Source: WVXP01 sp964348095 (lineage in GTDB: Bacteria > Desulfobacterota > BSN033 > WVXP01). Taken from it: a stretch of DNA of 25,063 nucleotides. The notes beneath the pieces were generated by a model. The model was not told where the DNA came from. It did no database searches and saw only the letters and a list, made by a program, of their open reading frames with translations. The position numbers and the translations under genes are program-made. This document shows, piece by piece, positions 15,828-23,694 of the stretch. The stretch's first letter is position 1; each line of letters opens with the position of its first letter. The stretch spans positions 1-25,063 of the forward strand of contig CAYGBK010000075.1 in assembly GCA_964348095.1 (NCBI GenBank), read 5' to 3'.

Positions 15828-16007
15828 ATGGTACGGAATTTGAACAACGGAACGGTGAGAGAATTCGTCCCGGCAGCGGCGGTGAAAGCGGTAGCCACAA
15901 ATCTTCTCAGTGCCAGGACAAAGGGTTCAAAAAGGCTTTGCACATGTGGGAGCGAGAAAGACTGTGCCGAATGCTGCGGTGACCCACACAGAACCTGGCA
16001 CTCTTGA
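15828..16007 (+). CDS. Short ORF with a SEC-C-like cysteine motif
   Basis: This is a possible 59-aa protein in the otherwise empty 820-base gap between the OsmC and cytochrome genes. Its C-terminal half contains CTCGSEKDCAECCG, which matches position by position the SEC-C zinc motif found at the end of SecA and many small proteins (CPCGSGKKYKKCCG). The N-terminal part is short and featureless. ATG 15828 has no good ribosome binding site, and a TTG at 15801 is an alternative. The frame after the TGA stop stays open for about 50 codons, so this may also be a decayed remnant of a longer gene. The motif is the only support. Confidence 0.35.
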   Translation: MVRNLNNGTVREFVPAAAVKAVATNLLSARTKGSKRLCTCGSEKDCAECCGDPHRTWHS

Positions 16008-16335
16008 TGGCTGTTTCTGGCCACACTCTCTGAAGAAGCAATTTGGGCTGACGTTGGTGAGATCGTCCGTATGCAAAGGGTCGACAGTGAATCCGCACTT
16101 CCGCTGAGGAAGAGGCGCGGTAGCGAATACCTTCTTGGGACCGAGAGCCTCAGTTGAAAGGGGCTGCAAGAGAGAATCCCTGAAACGACTCTCCCAAAAC
16201 GACAGGAACACGCGCTCCTAAATCTGGAGAATCTTTTTTTAAATGCTAGGTTGGGGGCGGAGCACTCAAATTGGTTTGGGAATGTTCCAAGAAAATCCTT
16301 AAAACACCAAAATACCTAGATTGGTAGGTGAACGC

Positions 16336-18477
16336 ATGGGTGACATAGCAGAAACGTTACGGGCAGCGAATAATTATCTGAAAGAACTCATTCGGTCAAT
16401 CCGGTACGGGATCAAGCATCACAAGCGAGGTGTATATGGACTCCTGGCCATCGGTCTTGGGGTTTTTTCTTTGTTCATTGTGTTAGCCTATGAATTCACT
16501 GAAACGCCGACCTTCTGTGGAATCTGTCATGACATGAAACCCTATATTGAATCGTGGAAATCATCCTCCCATAGCCAAGTGGCCTGCATTCGATGCCACT
16601 ACGAGCCTGGTTTTGCCAATCACCTCAGGGGGAAATGGAGGGACGGGCAGCTCTCATTGGCTTATTTCATAACGGGTAAACATCCAAGTAAACCCCACGC
16701 GGTAATAAGCGACAAAAGCTGCCTCCAGGCAGGATGCCACAGCAAGGAAAACCTCAAAAACAGCTTACTTTTCAAGAATGTCGTTTTCAATCATGCCCAG
16801 CACCTGGAGGAGTTGAGACGGGGTAAGCGGCTGCGATGCACGACCTGTCATGCTCAGATCGTCCAAGGAACGCACTTGACCGTGACCGAGACGGATTGTT
16901 TCATCTGCCATTTCTACGGGAAGCGTGAAGAAGAGACGTTAGAGAACTGTCTCTCATGCGCCGTTGGGAGCTGCACGTCCTGCCACTCGGAGCCCAAGGG
17001 TGACATAAACATCAAGGGATATGCCTTCAATCACAAAAGGTACATCGAAAAAGGGGTATCCTGCGGAGAATGCCATCTCAACGTCATCCAAGGGGACGGA
17101 GAAGTTCCGCCACACAAATGTGTGGAGTGCCATGACGATCCGGAGATTCTCCGGATAAAATACCCGTCCGAGTTCATCCACCAGAACCATGTGACAGACT
17201 ATAAACTCGAATGCTACCGCTGCCATGGGGAAATCATACATTTCAAAGGGGAAATTCCCACGCTGAGCCACTTCAATTCCAACTGCGACAAATGTCACGC
17301 TGAGGAGATCCATCTCGGCCCCAGGGAGATGTACAAAGGGGTCGGAGGCATCGGCGTGCCTCCCTCTCCCAGTAAAATGTTCCTTGCCAAATTGGATTGT
17401 ACCGCTTGTCATAGTACAGAGGCGCGAGGTGAGAAAGCTCTGTATAGCGCGGACTATGATCAGAGTGCGTTAGAGGAGAGGTGCATTCGATGTCATGGCG
17501 AAGGGTATGAGATGATGCTCCGAAACTGGCAGAAACTCATCACTAGGGCGGAGCTTGAAACGAACAAGAAGATCTACAATGTTCAGAGCAAACTCTATGG
17601 ACTAGATGGGGAGAAAATCGGAGTAGCTACGCTGAAGAAAGCCCAGCACCTGCTTAACGAGGCGAGACGGAACTACAGCTTTGTCCTTCTTGGGAAAGCC
17701 GCCCATAATATCGAATACGCCCTCAAGCTTCTGAACGTCTCGAGCGGTAAAGCGGAAGAGGCGATGGCCATGATATCTAGGGACCACGTGCCCGAGGCGT
17801 ACGATCTCCAACTATCCTGTACCGTCCTCTGCCATGTAGAGATTGACAAAACGCCGGTGCCCTTTGGAGGAATCACTTTCCCCCACGATAAGCATGCAGT
17901 CGAGCAGGAAATAGATTGTGGCGACTGCCATTCCTCACGGGAGAGCCACGGAAAGACATATCTCAGAGACTGTTCGGTTTGCCACCACGGTGCGTCCCTG
18001 GGTCGGGTCACCTGTGAAGATTGCCACGTAACGACAGCAGACCTATTTTACGGAAGAAATGGCGCGGGTGTGGAGGGGACGCCCGGGATGAAGTCAGACG
18101 TAATAGAATGTGCCGATTGTCATTCGGCTACGGTCGAGGGAAAGCGGTCAAGAATAGAGAGTTTCCGTGCGAGCTGCATCGGATGTCACCAACCAGATTA
18201 TGGCAAGAAGCTGGACAGGTGGATTACCGTGGGAAAGGAACTGGTGGCCCAAACGGGTTCTAAGATTGAGAAGGTAAGACGTGTCATGGAGAGCAAGAAT
18301 AGGAAAGGAAAGAAGATCTATGTGTCGTACAAAAACATCTTCGATGAGGCGAAACACAATTTCGATTTAGTCAGAGAGGGAAGAGCTGTCCATAATATGG
18401 AGTACTCGGAGGCTCTGCTCTCTGTGGCTGACAAGAAGCTTGATGAAGTGATGAAGCTGCTCGAGGAAGAAAGATAA
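16336..18477 (+). CDS. Membrane-anchored multiheme cytochrome c (NapC/NirT-like N-terminus, 16 canonical heme sites)
   Basis: The protein is 713 aa. ATG 16336 is chosen because AGGTGA precedes it by 4 bases; a TTG at 16321 is the alternative. One membrane helix lies at about residues 33-52, followed by CGICH, as in NapC/NirT quinol oxidases. I count 16 CXXCH sites, plus one CX4CH (CLQAGCH) and one CX3CH (CTVLCH) that may bind further hemes. Two heme-free helical segments share the pattern EA(R/K)xN(Y/F)...G(K/R)AxHNxEYxxxLL: one about residues 395-480, one at the C-terminus, suggesting an internal duplication. It is probably a periplasmic electron conduit taking electrons from the quinol pool. 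A redoxin gene follows after 54 bases. Confidence 0.94.
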   Translation: MGDIAETLRAANNYLKELIRSIRYGIKHHKRGVYGLLAIGLGVFSLFIVLAYEFTETPTFCGICHDMKPYIESWKSSSHSQVACIRCHYEPGFANHLRGKWRDGQLSLAYFITGKHPSKPHAVISDKSCLQAGCHSKENLKNSLLFKNVVFNHAQHLEELRRGKRLRCTTCHAQIVQGTHLTVTETDCFICHFYGKREEETLENCLSCAVGSCTSCHSEPKGDINIKGYAFNHKRYIEKGVSCGECHLNVIQGDGEVPPHKCVECHDDPEILRIKYPSEFIHQNHVTDYKLECYRCHGEIIHFKGEIPTLSHFNSNCDKCHAEEIHLGPREMYKGVGGIGVPPSPSKMFLAKLDCTACHSTEARGEKALYSADYDQSALEERCIRCHGEGYEMMLRNWQKLITRAELETNKKIYNVQSKLYGLDGEKIGVATLKKAQHLLNEARRNYSFVLLGKAAHNIEYALKLLNVSSGKAEEAMAMISRDHVPEAYDLQLSCTVLCHVEIDKTPVPFGGITFPHDKHAVEQEIDCGDCHSSRESHGKTYLRDCSVCHHGASLGRVTCEDCHVTTADLFYGRNGAGVEGTPGMKSDVIECADCHSATVEGKRSRIESFRASCIGCHQPDYGKKLDRWITVGKELVAQTGSKIEKVRRVMESKNRKGKKIYVSYKNIFDEAKHNFDLVREGRAVHNMEYSEALLSVADKKLDEVMKLLEEER

Positions 18478-18531
18478 AGTTGAAAGCGTCATCGGGGGTG
18501 AGTTATTTGAGAGATTACGGGTGTTCAGGAG

Positions 18532-19149
18532 ATGAGGGGAGTGGGTAAAAGCAGAAACAGTAGACTCTCTCTTCTTCTCGGTTTACTCTTTTCTGCGTGG
18601 CTTGTCCTCCTTCCAATTGTACAGCGCCCTGTCTCGGGACAACCAGAAATCGGAGAGAGTTTTCTTCACTATGAATACTCCTCCCCTGCTCGACGAGATG
18701 ATTGTGCCTATCTTGGGGTTCCCGAAGGAAAAGGGTTTACGATTCAGGAGATTGAAGCAGATCTGATCGTGGTCATGGTGCTTAATATTCATTGCACTGC
18801 ATGCCAGATGCAGGCCCCCGTATACAATGAAGTGATTTGGCGCCTTGAAGGAGATCCACTGACCAGAGGTCGAATCAAATGGATAGGGGTGGGGGTTGGG
18901 AACAACGAAATTGAAGTCAAGTATTTTAGAGAAGAGAAGGGTATTTCTTTTCCCATTCTGGCCGACGAGGATTTCAAATTCTATAATGTCTTAGGGGGTC
19001 CGGACAGGGTGCGGGTCCCGTTGACTATTCTGATCGGACGGGACGAGGATCGGGGGCTGATTATCATTAACTCTCATACCGGCTTTCGCCAGAATGGGGA
19101 AGAAATCTTCAGAGGAATTAAGGGTGCTCTCCCCCATGGTAAGCCATAG
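18532..19149 (+). CDS. Exported thioredoxin-fold (TlpA/redoxin-like) protein
   Basis: This 205-aa protein has an N-terminal signal sequence: basic residues, then LSLLLGLLFSAWLVLLPIV, with a likely cleavage near PVSG-Q. The mature part has a thioredoxin-like fold with CTAC active-site motif (NIHCTACQMQAPVYNEV), then a strand KWIGVGVGNN, then FPILADEDFKFYNVLGG, and a cis-proline region RVPLTILIG. It is probably periplasmic, working in thiol redox or cytochrome maturation. It sits 54 bases after the multiheme cytochrome on the same strand and is likely co-transcribed. The start could be ATG 18532 or GTG 18541; the signal peptide is intact with both. Confidence 0.88.
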   Translation: MRGVGKSRNSRLSLLLGLLFSAWLVLLPIVQRPVSGQPEIGESFLHYEYSSPARRDDCAYLGVPEGKGFTIQEIEADLIVVMVLNIHCTACQMQAPVYNEVIWRLEGDPLTRGRIKWIGVGVGNNEIEVKYFREEKGISFPILADEDFKFYNVLGGPDRVRVPLTILIGRDEDRGLIIINSHTGFRQNGEEIFRGIKGALPHGKP

Positions 19150-19206
19150 GGAAACTCAGGCAGAGAAAAGAATTCCCCCCAGAGATTATCCGGTTTTTCT
19201 ACTCAG

Positions 19207-19404
19207 ATGGCATCCTGTAGAAGGGTGAAATTGGACCGCAACTGCGGGAGGTGCCTTTATCTGGAACAAAGACGACCGCAGACCAAATGTAAGCTGACAC
19301 GGAAACTCCCTCATGCCATTGGGTGCTACGCCACCAGCCGAGTTCATTCCTCGAGACGTCAGGATTTGCGGGCAGAGAGAAAACCATGGAGCTGGCTCTC
19401 TTGA
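19207..19404 (+). CDS. Possible small Cys-rich zinc-ribbon-like ORF
   Basis: This 65-aa frame lies in the gap after the redoxin and overlaps the 3' end of the MinD-PilZ gene (opposite strand) by 46 bases. It carries a spaced cysteine set, CGRC, then KC, then GC (NCGRCLYLEQRRPQTKCKL ... IGCYA), of the kind seen in small zinc proteins. No ribosome binding site precedes the ATG, and the last third lies in the antisense of another gene. Weak candidate only. Confidence 0.2.
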   Translation: MASCRRVKLDRNCGRCLYLEQRRPQTKCKLTRKLPHAIGCYATSRVHSSRRQDLRAERKPWSWLS

Positions 19405-20675
19405 TCCTTAGGCAGGCGCAAGAAAGAGACATTGGCTCCATAGGCCAATTCAGGCTGATTCTCAATATTGACAACCTTTCCCGTAGGGCTGATCGTCTGG
19501 CCATTCATTGTGAGCGTGAAGTCGTAGGTCTCTCCCTTGAACAAAAGGTTGCGGGATTTGATCTTCATGCCCCCCAGGCCGATGTCTACGGTCTCTCCGA
19601 TGCTTAATCTGTCAAAGGAAAGAAAGGAGACAGGGCAGTTGACCTCGAAACGTGGAAATTTCCGTTTTTGGAGTAGACGAATTCTGACCGGGGATACGTC
19701 CATGACCTTTTGCCTCACCTTTTCTTGTATACGCTCCCTGTGTTCCATGAGAATCTGAAGGGTGTACTGGAGACGCTTCTCATTATCCAAATCCCTAAAA
19801 GGGGACGGGCTGCAAATTGATTCGGCTATGGAGTCGACGCAATAGGCCACGTTTGAATAGACAGAGGCCAGGGAAACCGGAAGCCGTCTTTTCTCGGATT
19901 TTCGGAACAGGCGGGGATTGTGAAACAACGCTCCCAAGTAATGCATTTTGATTTCAAAGGGGCGAGCTGCGCGTTTCATTCTGTTCTCTATGGCTCCCTC
20001 CAATGCCTCAAAGACCGCTTGTCCTTGGAAAACGTCTGTGACGTTATTTACGAGGATATGGGGTTTGAAAAACCGCCGAGGCTTATACCCCTCGATTCGT
20101 TTGGAGAGGCCCTTCTCTAATTGTATGAATCTCGAGAAACAGGCTTTTACCCACCCGTAACCACTGATCATATCATTTGGGGAAGTCACAACGATCGTTT
20201 TTTCAGCCAAGAGGGCAAAGTCAATCGACTGACGGTTGATCCCTGAGGCTAGATCGAGTAGGACATAATCAAAATGCCGACTTACATCCATAAAATTCTT
20301 TAGAAATCTTCTCTTCTGGAGATAGTTGAGATTCGCCAGCGCGAAATTTCCCCGTTCGCCACCGATAAGAAAAAACCCGAACGGGGTCTTTTCGATCAGG
20401 TGGACCAGATCGTTCCGCTCTCGCAGGAAGAAATGAAGCAGATTGCATTTGGGATAGAGGCCGAGCCGGTCCGAAACCATTCCGTTGCCCAGATCCGCAT
20501 CGATCAAAAGAACCTGAAGGTCTCTCCTGGCCAGAGCAGCCGCCAGGCTGACAGCGAGATGGGTTTTCCCAACACCACCTTTGCTCGAACTAATCGATAG
20601 GATTTGTCCTTTTTTTCCCACTACTGACTCCCCCTTCCCCTCTGGTTTCTTCGTTCCCTCAGCCCACTTCAACAT
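19359..20675 (-). CDS. MinD/FleN-like P-loop ATPase fused to a C-terminal PilZ domain
   Basis: The protein is about 438 aa. A deviant Walker A motif KGGVGKT (about residues 32-38) is followed by LLIDADLGNGMVSDRLGL and a Walker B-like LLDLASGINRQS, then IVVTSPNDMISGYGWVKA, giving the ParA/MinD/FlhG-type ATPase. The last 100 residues are a PilZ-like domain: RKFPR supplies the RxxxR c-di-GMP motif, and DIGLGG stands where PilZ has DxSxxG, so Ser is replaced by Gly. ATG 20675 has a weak ribosome binding site; GTG 20621 is better placed behind GGGGGAG and would start MGKKGQILSISSSKGG. It probably couples c-di-GMP to polar placement or assembly of a surface structure. A small HTH-like gene lies 60 bases upstream on the same strand. 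Confidence 0.85.
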   Translation of the reverse strand: MLKWAEGTKKPEGKGESVVGKKGQILSISSSKGGVGKTHLAVSLAAALARRDLQVLLIDADLGNGMVSDRLGLYPKCNLLHFFLRERNDLVHLIEKTPFGFFLIGGERGNFALANLNYLQKRRFLKNFMDVSRHFDYVLLDLASGINRQSIDFALLAEKTIVVTSPNDMISGYGWVKACFSRFIQLEKGLSKRIEGYKPRRFFKPHILVNNVTDVFQGQAVFEALEGAIENRMKRAARPFEIKMHYLGALFHNPRLFRKSEKRRLPVSLASVYSNVAYCVDSIAESICSPSPFRDLDNEKRLQYTLQILMEHRERIQEKVRQKVMDVSPVRIRLLQKRKFPRFEVNCPVSFLSFDRLSIGETVDIGLGGMKIKSRNLLFKGETYDFTLTMNGQTISPTGKVVNIENQPELAYGANVSFLRLPKDQESQLHGFLSARKS

Positions 20676-20738
20676 CGTCAATTGTTGCTTCTCATCTTTG
20701 AAAACGACGACACGGAGAATTGCCTCCTCCCCCTCCGC

Positions 20739-21215
20739 TCAGGTGCCGGCCTTGTCGGCCTGGTCTGCAATATGAGGGGCCAAATGATTCTCTGGATCCT
20801 CATCCCCAATCTCTATTCCTGAATCAATTGCATGTCTGAGCAGCTTTCCCCACGTCCTGTTCTCTCGCAACCACTCCCATAGGGCCCCAATGTCAGAAAA
20901 AGGGGCCTTCTTGAAGGAAGACCTGGCATAACCAGACGGGACAACGAGCCGAAGGACTCGCGCGATCCACTCTAGCTTGACTTGAAACCGGGAGATGAAC
21001 AAAGCCTTGGCCACGGCTGCCCAAATAGCAGCTTCTTCCACATACAAAGGTGTTCCCCCCACCTCTCTCCTGAGGCGGGCGGGAATGATACCAGCCGTAT
21101 AGTAGGTATTGACCAAAGCGGCCGTGATGTTACCGCTTGTAATTTCGTTCAATCGAGCCGTAGCAGACTTCGCAATATCCTTGGGGCGAAGGGTAAAATT
21201 GATCTGTCGGGGCAT
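20739..21215 (-). CDS. Hypothetical protein, possible MerR-like winged-helix regulator
   Basis: The protein is 158 aa from ATG 21215; a longer frame starting at TTG 21254 would begin inside an operator-like palindrome and is less likely. I do not recognise the family with certainty. The segment TYYTAGIIPARLRREVGGTPLYVEEAAIWAAVAKALFISRFQVKLEWIARVLR resembles in spacing the second helix and wing of MerR proteins (YYxxxGLLPxxxR...Y...I..). The C-terminus is acidic (IEIGDEDPENHL). It sits 60 bases before the MinD-PilZ gene on the same strand and probably shares its transcript. An inverted repeat upstream suggests autoregulation. Confidence 0.5.
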   Translation of the reverse strand: MPRQINFTLRPKDIAKSATARLNEITSGNITAALVNTYYTAGIIPARLRREVGGTPLYVEEAAIWAAVAKALFISRFQVKLEWIARVLRLVVPSGYARSSFKKAPFSDIGALWEWLRENRTWGKLLRHAIDSGIEIGDEDPENHLAPHIADQADKAGT

Positions 21216-21244
21216 GAAGTTGTCTCTCAACGCAGAATGTATAT

Positions 21245-21292
21245 TACGTACCAAACACTACGATACACTTATAATTTAGTTTGTAGTACGTA
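21245..21292 (-). promoter_or_regulatory. Palindromic operator-like site upstream of the MerR-like gene
   Basis: An inverted repeat has arms TACGTAC+CAAAC (21245-21256) and GTTTG-ta-GTACGTA (21279-21292), with an AT-rich centre. It lies 30-77 bases before the ATG of the downstream minus-strand gene. Twelve arm positions are complementary, with one 2-base offset. A core of this type is a plausible dimer or tetramer operator for the adjacent regulator-like protein. Confidence 0.45.
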
Positions 21293-21353
21293 CTTCATAC
21301 TTTATATCACAGCATGCCAGGATTGTCAACATCCAATCGGCGGAGATTCTTGT

Positions 21354-21642
21354 GAGTATTTCACCAGAAAGTAATAGAGGTAGCTCTGCGAGCCAATCAG
21401 GGTTCTTTCGGCAGAAATATCTCAGCACAGTGGACGTCTCCACAATCTCTCACAGAGCGCGCGAAGCCTCAGAGAGAACTTCCTTTGGATTGGTGAGAGG
21501 CCAATCCAGAGGAAATCGCTTGGCCTAATTTTTCCACTCAAAAAATTAGGCCAAAAACCTGGTCCATCAGTTTTATGACTCTGCGACCTCTGAGAGCTCG
21601 AGCCATACCCCGGAGATTTCTGCTGGGGAGAGCGGGCGAGAG
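21354..21642 (+). repeat. 289-nt structured direct repeat, copy 1
   Basis: First of two direct copies bracketing the YqgE gene. The last 141 bases (from 21502) differ from copy 2 at one position; the first 148 differ at roughly 30. It contains two strong hairpins. The first has arms TTCCTTTGGATTGG and CCAATCCAGAGGAA with one wobble. The second, at 21520-21554, has perfect 14-bp arms TTGGCCTAATTTTT and AAAAATTAGGCCAA. A third element has CTCG/CGAG outer and CCCC/GGGG inner arms. No protein is encoded. The nature is unknown: mobile palindromic element or RNA gene. Confidence 0.7.
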
Positions 21643-21828
21643 GAGCTGGTGTTTCTAACGTGAGCGTGGGGTGGTGACGATCACCCTATCCATGAGCCCC
21701 AGAGGTCCTGGCCATTGTTCTCGGACGAATGAAACCTGGGGTGAGAATCGGGTGAGTTGGTGGTGGTGTCACCGTTTTGTGGGCTTGACCACAATGGGAG
21801 GTTGATATTCGCGGCAGGACGGGTGATA

Positions 21829-22593
21829 TCAGCGGGGCTGTAGATTCAAAGGACCACTGCCACGGTTCGGTTCATGCCTTTTCACGACCAAGACCGGGCT
21901 CTGACGAATAAGCATTGGCCAGATCTGTGACGGGTCCTTGTCAAAGATGGTCTCCGAATCAGCCTGAAGAACGTGCCAGTCCTTTCTAGAAACCTCCTGG
22001 TCCAGTTGTCCCGGCGCCCATCCGGCATAACCGGCATAGACACGAAAGCTCTCTCCGAGGGCCTTGTGATCGATCATCCGCTGGATTACCGTCTGGTTGG
22101 AACTGACGTAAGTATCGTCAAGAACGGGGTGAGCCCCCTCCGGCGGATTGCTCGTCCGAATGAGCAGCAGCATGTGGGTTCTCGCAACTGGTCCGCCAAC
22201 GAAAACTATATCGGTTCGCTGTTGAAGTCCCTCCAGGTCTGGTAGAACCGTGGAAACTCTCACGTCAGTGGGCCGGTTGATCACCAAGCCCATCGCGCCA
22301 TGGGAATCATAATCGACCAGGAGTACGACGGTCTCAGTGAAGTTTGGATCTTTGAGTTGTCGACTGGCAACGAGAAACCTCCCTTTGGACAGGCCGGTTT
22401 GGGACTGAAACATACCAGAAGATAAAAAGGCGTCAGAGCGATGAGAAGAGAGCGGCAGGCGGGGCTGAGTGGAAAAGGCTGCTGCCACTCGGGACATCGG
22501 AGTCCATGTTGGGAGAAGTGAGATGGCCATCGACAGGACGACGGCCACAGATGTCTTTCGGATGCGCTTGTCTTCACTGAAATTCGAACGCAC
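21829..22593 (-). CDS. YqgE/AlgH-family (UPF0301) protein with an export signal
   Basis: The protein is about 254 aa from GTG 22593, which has GAGGAG nine bases upstream; GTG 22599 is an alternative. After about 60 residues the YqgE domain begins: GRFLVASRQLKDPNFTETVVLLVDYDSHGAMGLVINRPT, then VFVGGPV and VYAGYAGWAPGQLDQEV, all hallmark segments. Length of the domain is normal. The odd part is the N-terminus: basic residues, a hydrophobic run (TSVAVVLSMAISLLPTW) and an AAA-F cleavage-like site, so the protein should be exported, while typical YqgE proteins start directly with the domain and are cytoplasmic. It is flanked on both sides by the 289-nt direct repeats. The function of the family is poorly known. 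Confidence 0.88.
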   Translation of the reverse strand: MRSNFSEDKRIRKTSVAVVLSMAISLLPTWTPMSRVAAAFSTQPRLPLSSHRSDAFLSSGMFQSQTGLSKGRFLVASRQLKDPNFTETVVLLVDYDSHGAMGLVINRPTDVRVSTVLPDLEGLQQRTDIVFVGGPVARTHMLLLIRTSNPPEGAHPVLDDTYVSSNQTVIQRMIDHKALGESFRVYAGYAGWAPGQLDQEVSRKDWHVLQADSETIFDKDPSQIWPMLIRQSPVLVVKRHEPNRGSGPLNLQPR

Positions 22594-22722
22594 GATCACG
22601 GTCTCCTCTCAAGACATGAAATGCGTATTCTCACGTGGAAAAACGCTAAGGCTCAGAGACTGTTTCGGGATTGTCATGGAAAAAGTGGCAAAAGTCAAGG
22701 AGGTTATAAGGAGGAGTTTCCT

Positions 22723-23011
22723 GAGTATTTCACCAGAAAGTGGAAAAGGAAGCTCTGAGCCCGAATCAAGATTCTTTAGCTAAGAGTATCCTAGCACGGT
22801 GGACGTCTTCACAATCTCTCACACAGTAAGCGAAGCCTCAGAGGGAACTTCCTCTGGATTAGTGAGAGATCAATCCAGAGGAAATCGCTTGGCCTAATTT
22901 TTCCACTCAAAAAATTAGGCCAAAAACCTGGTCCATCAGTTTTATGACTCTGCGACCTCTGACAGCTCGAGCCATACCCCGGAGATTTCTGCTGGGGAGA
23001 GCGGGCGAGAG
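22723..23011 (+). repeat. 289-nt structured direct repeat, copy 2
   Basis: Second copy, same orientation and same length as copy 1. The upper hairpin here pairs 12 bp perfectly (arms TTCCTCTGGATT and AATCCAGAGGAA): the T:G wobble of copy 1 is a C:G pair, so pairing is kept despite the change. The 14-bp TTGGCCTAATTTTT hairpin is identical. It lies upstream of the YqgE start and downstream (in minus-strand sense) of ssrA. Confidence 0.7.
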
Positions 23012-23315
23012 AAACCGGTGCTTTTGTGGAAACCCGCTTTCATCAGACAAAGGCCGAGAAAAGGGATTTACGACCGGCCCGGGCAATGCCCCACTGCTCA
23101 TCAAAGTTCCCTCAGGGACAAGAGCGTCCACAAAACTGAGGAAACTCCTCAATTACAGTGAATGTATGACCCGACGATAAGACACGACGACAGGCAGACC
23201 GCTTGTTTCCTTGTTTGGCGGGATAATGAGGGGGGGATGCCTAGTTTCTCGCCCCTCAGCGGCCGCTTTTTCATGGGAAGGCACGTCAGGCCAAATGCGA
23301 GTATATCGCGGAAGA
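23012..23315. other. Intergenic region without recognised gene
   Basis: Between repeat copy 2 and the ssrA 3' end I see no ORF with family features. The open frame running into ssrA here is spurious (see rejected items). Confidence 0.5.
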
Positions 23316-23672
23316 TGGTGGAGGCGGGGGGAATCGAACCCCCGTCCGGAAGCGTTCCCCTAGGACTTCTACATGCTTAGCCCGTTTTTTAGATTTCGCG
23401 GCTCAGCTCTCCAGCGGGCAGGATGTCCGAAACGCTAGCTCATGCCGTTTTCGCCCTCTTCCCTATGAGCATCGGGAAGAGAGTTATCCTGCTAAAATGA
23501 CGCTCTTTTCAGCCCCGCAGGAAAAAGCTGAAAGAACGCTGGCTGCCCTTAAGCAGCCAGGGCGTACTCGTAGTTGTCTGCGAGTATTTTAATCCTGTTT
23601 GTTTAACGAGCCAACAGGACCTCGGCATGCCATCCTAGCGTCTATCACCCCCGTCGAACCCTTTTCGCCCCC
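23316..23672 (-). ncRNA. ssrA: tmRNA (ssrA)
   Basis: One-piece tmRNA of 357 nt including CCA. The 5' end GGGGGCG pairs with CGCCTCC before ACCA at the 3' end, forming the tRNA-like acceptor stem, and the T arm with TTCGA(T/A) is present near the 3' end. The tag reading frame occupies 23549-23581 and starts with GCA, giving ADNYEYALAA followed by TAA; with the Ala from the charged tRNA it reads A-ADNYEYALAA. The ALAA end is the usual ClpXP degron. The RNA rescues stalled ribosomes together with SmpB. The tag resembles those of Deltaproteobacteria, supporting the placement of the organism. Confidence 0.96.
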
Positions 23673-23685
23673 ATTGTCCTCCTAT

Positions 23686-23694
23686 ATTATAGCA
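23686..23694 (-). promoter_or_regulatory. Extended -10 promoter of ssrA
   Basis: On the minus strand TGC-TATAAT lies about 14 bases before the mature 5' end: a perfect -10 with the TGn extension. No good -35 is found at normal spacing, which fits an extended -10 promoter. A leader of about 7 nt would be removed by RNase P. Confidence 0.6.

Noticed and set aside
15828..16160. TGA at 16005-16007 as a second selenocysteine codon
   Set aside because: The downstream hairpin is only about 4 bp, the position follows the SEC-C motif without a redox-type context, and no Cys homolog is known to me at this place.
16954..17412. 152-aa minus-strand frame within the cytochrome gene
   Set aside because: Antisense of the heme-motif region; the regular repeats of CXXCH on the plus strand explain the openness.
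21354..23011. Integron-like attC sites around yqgE
   Set aside because: The repeats lack the R' and R'' core boxes (GTTRRRY / RYYYAAC) in the required places, are too long, and no integrase is present.
23162..23380. Open frame on the plus strand ending in a segment like VEAGGIEPPSGSVPLG
   Set aside because: This is the well-known spurious peptide produced by translating the complement of a tRNA-like 3' end; here it is the antisense of the ssrA T arm and acceptor stem.
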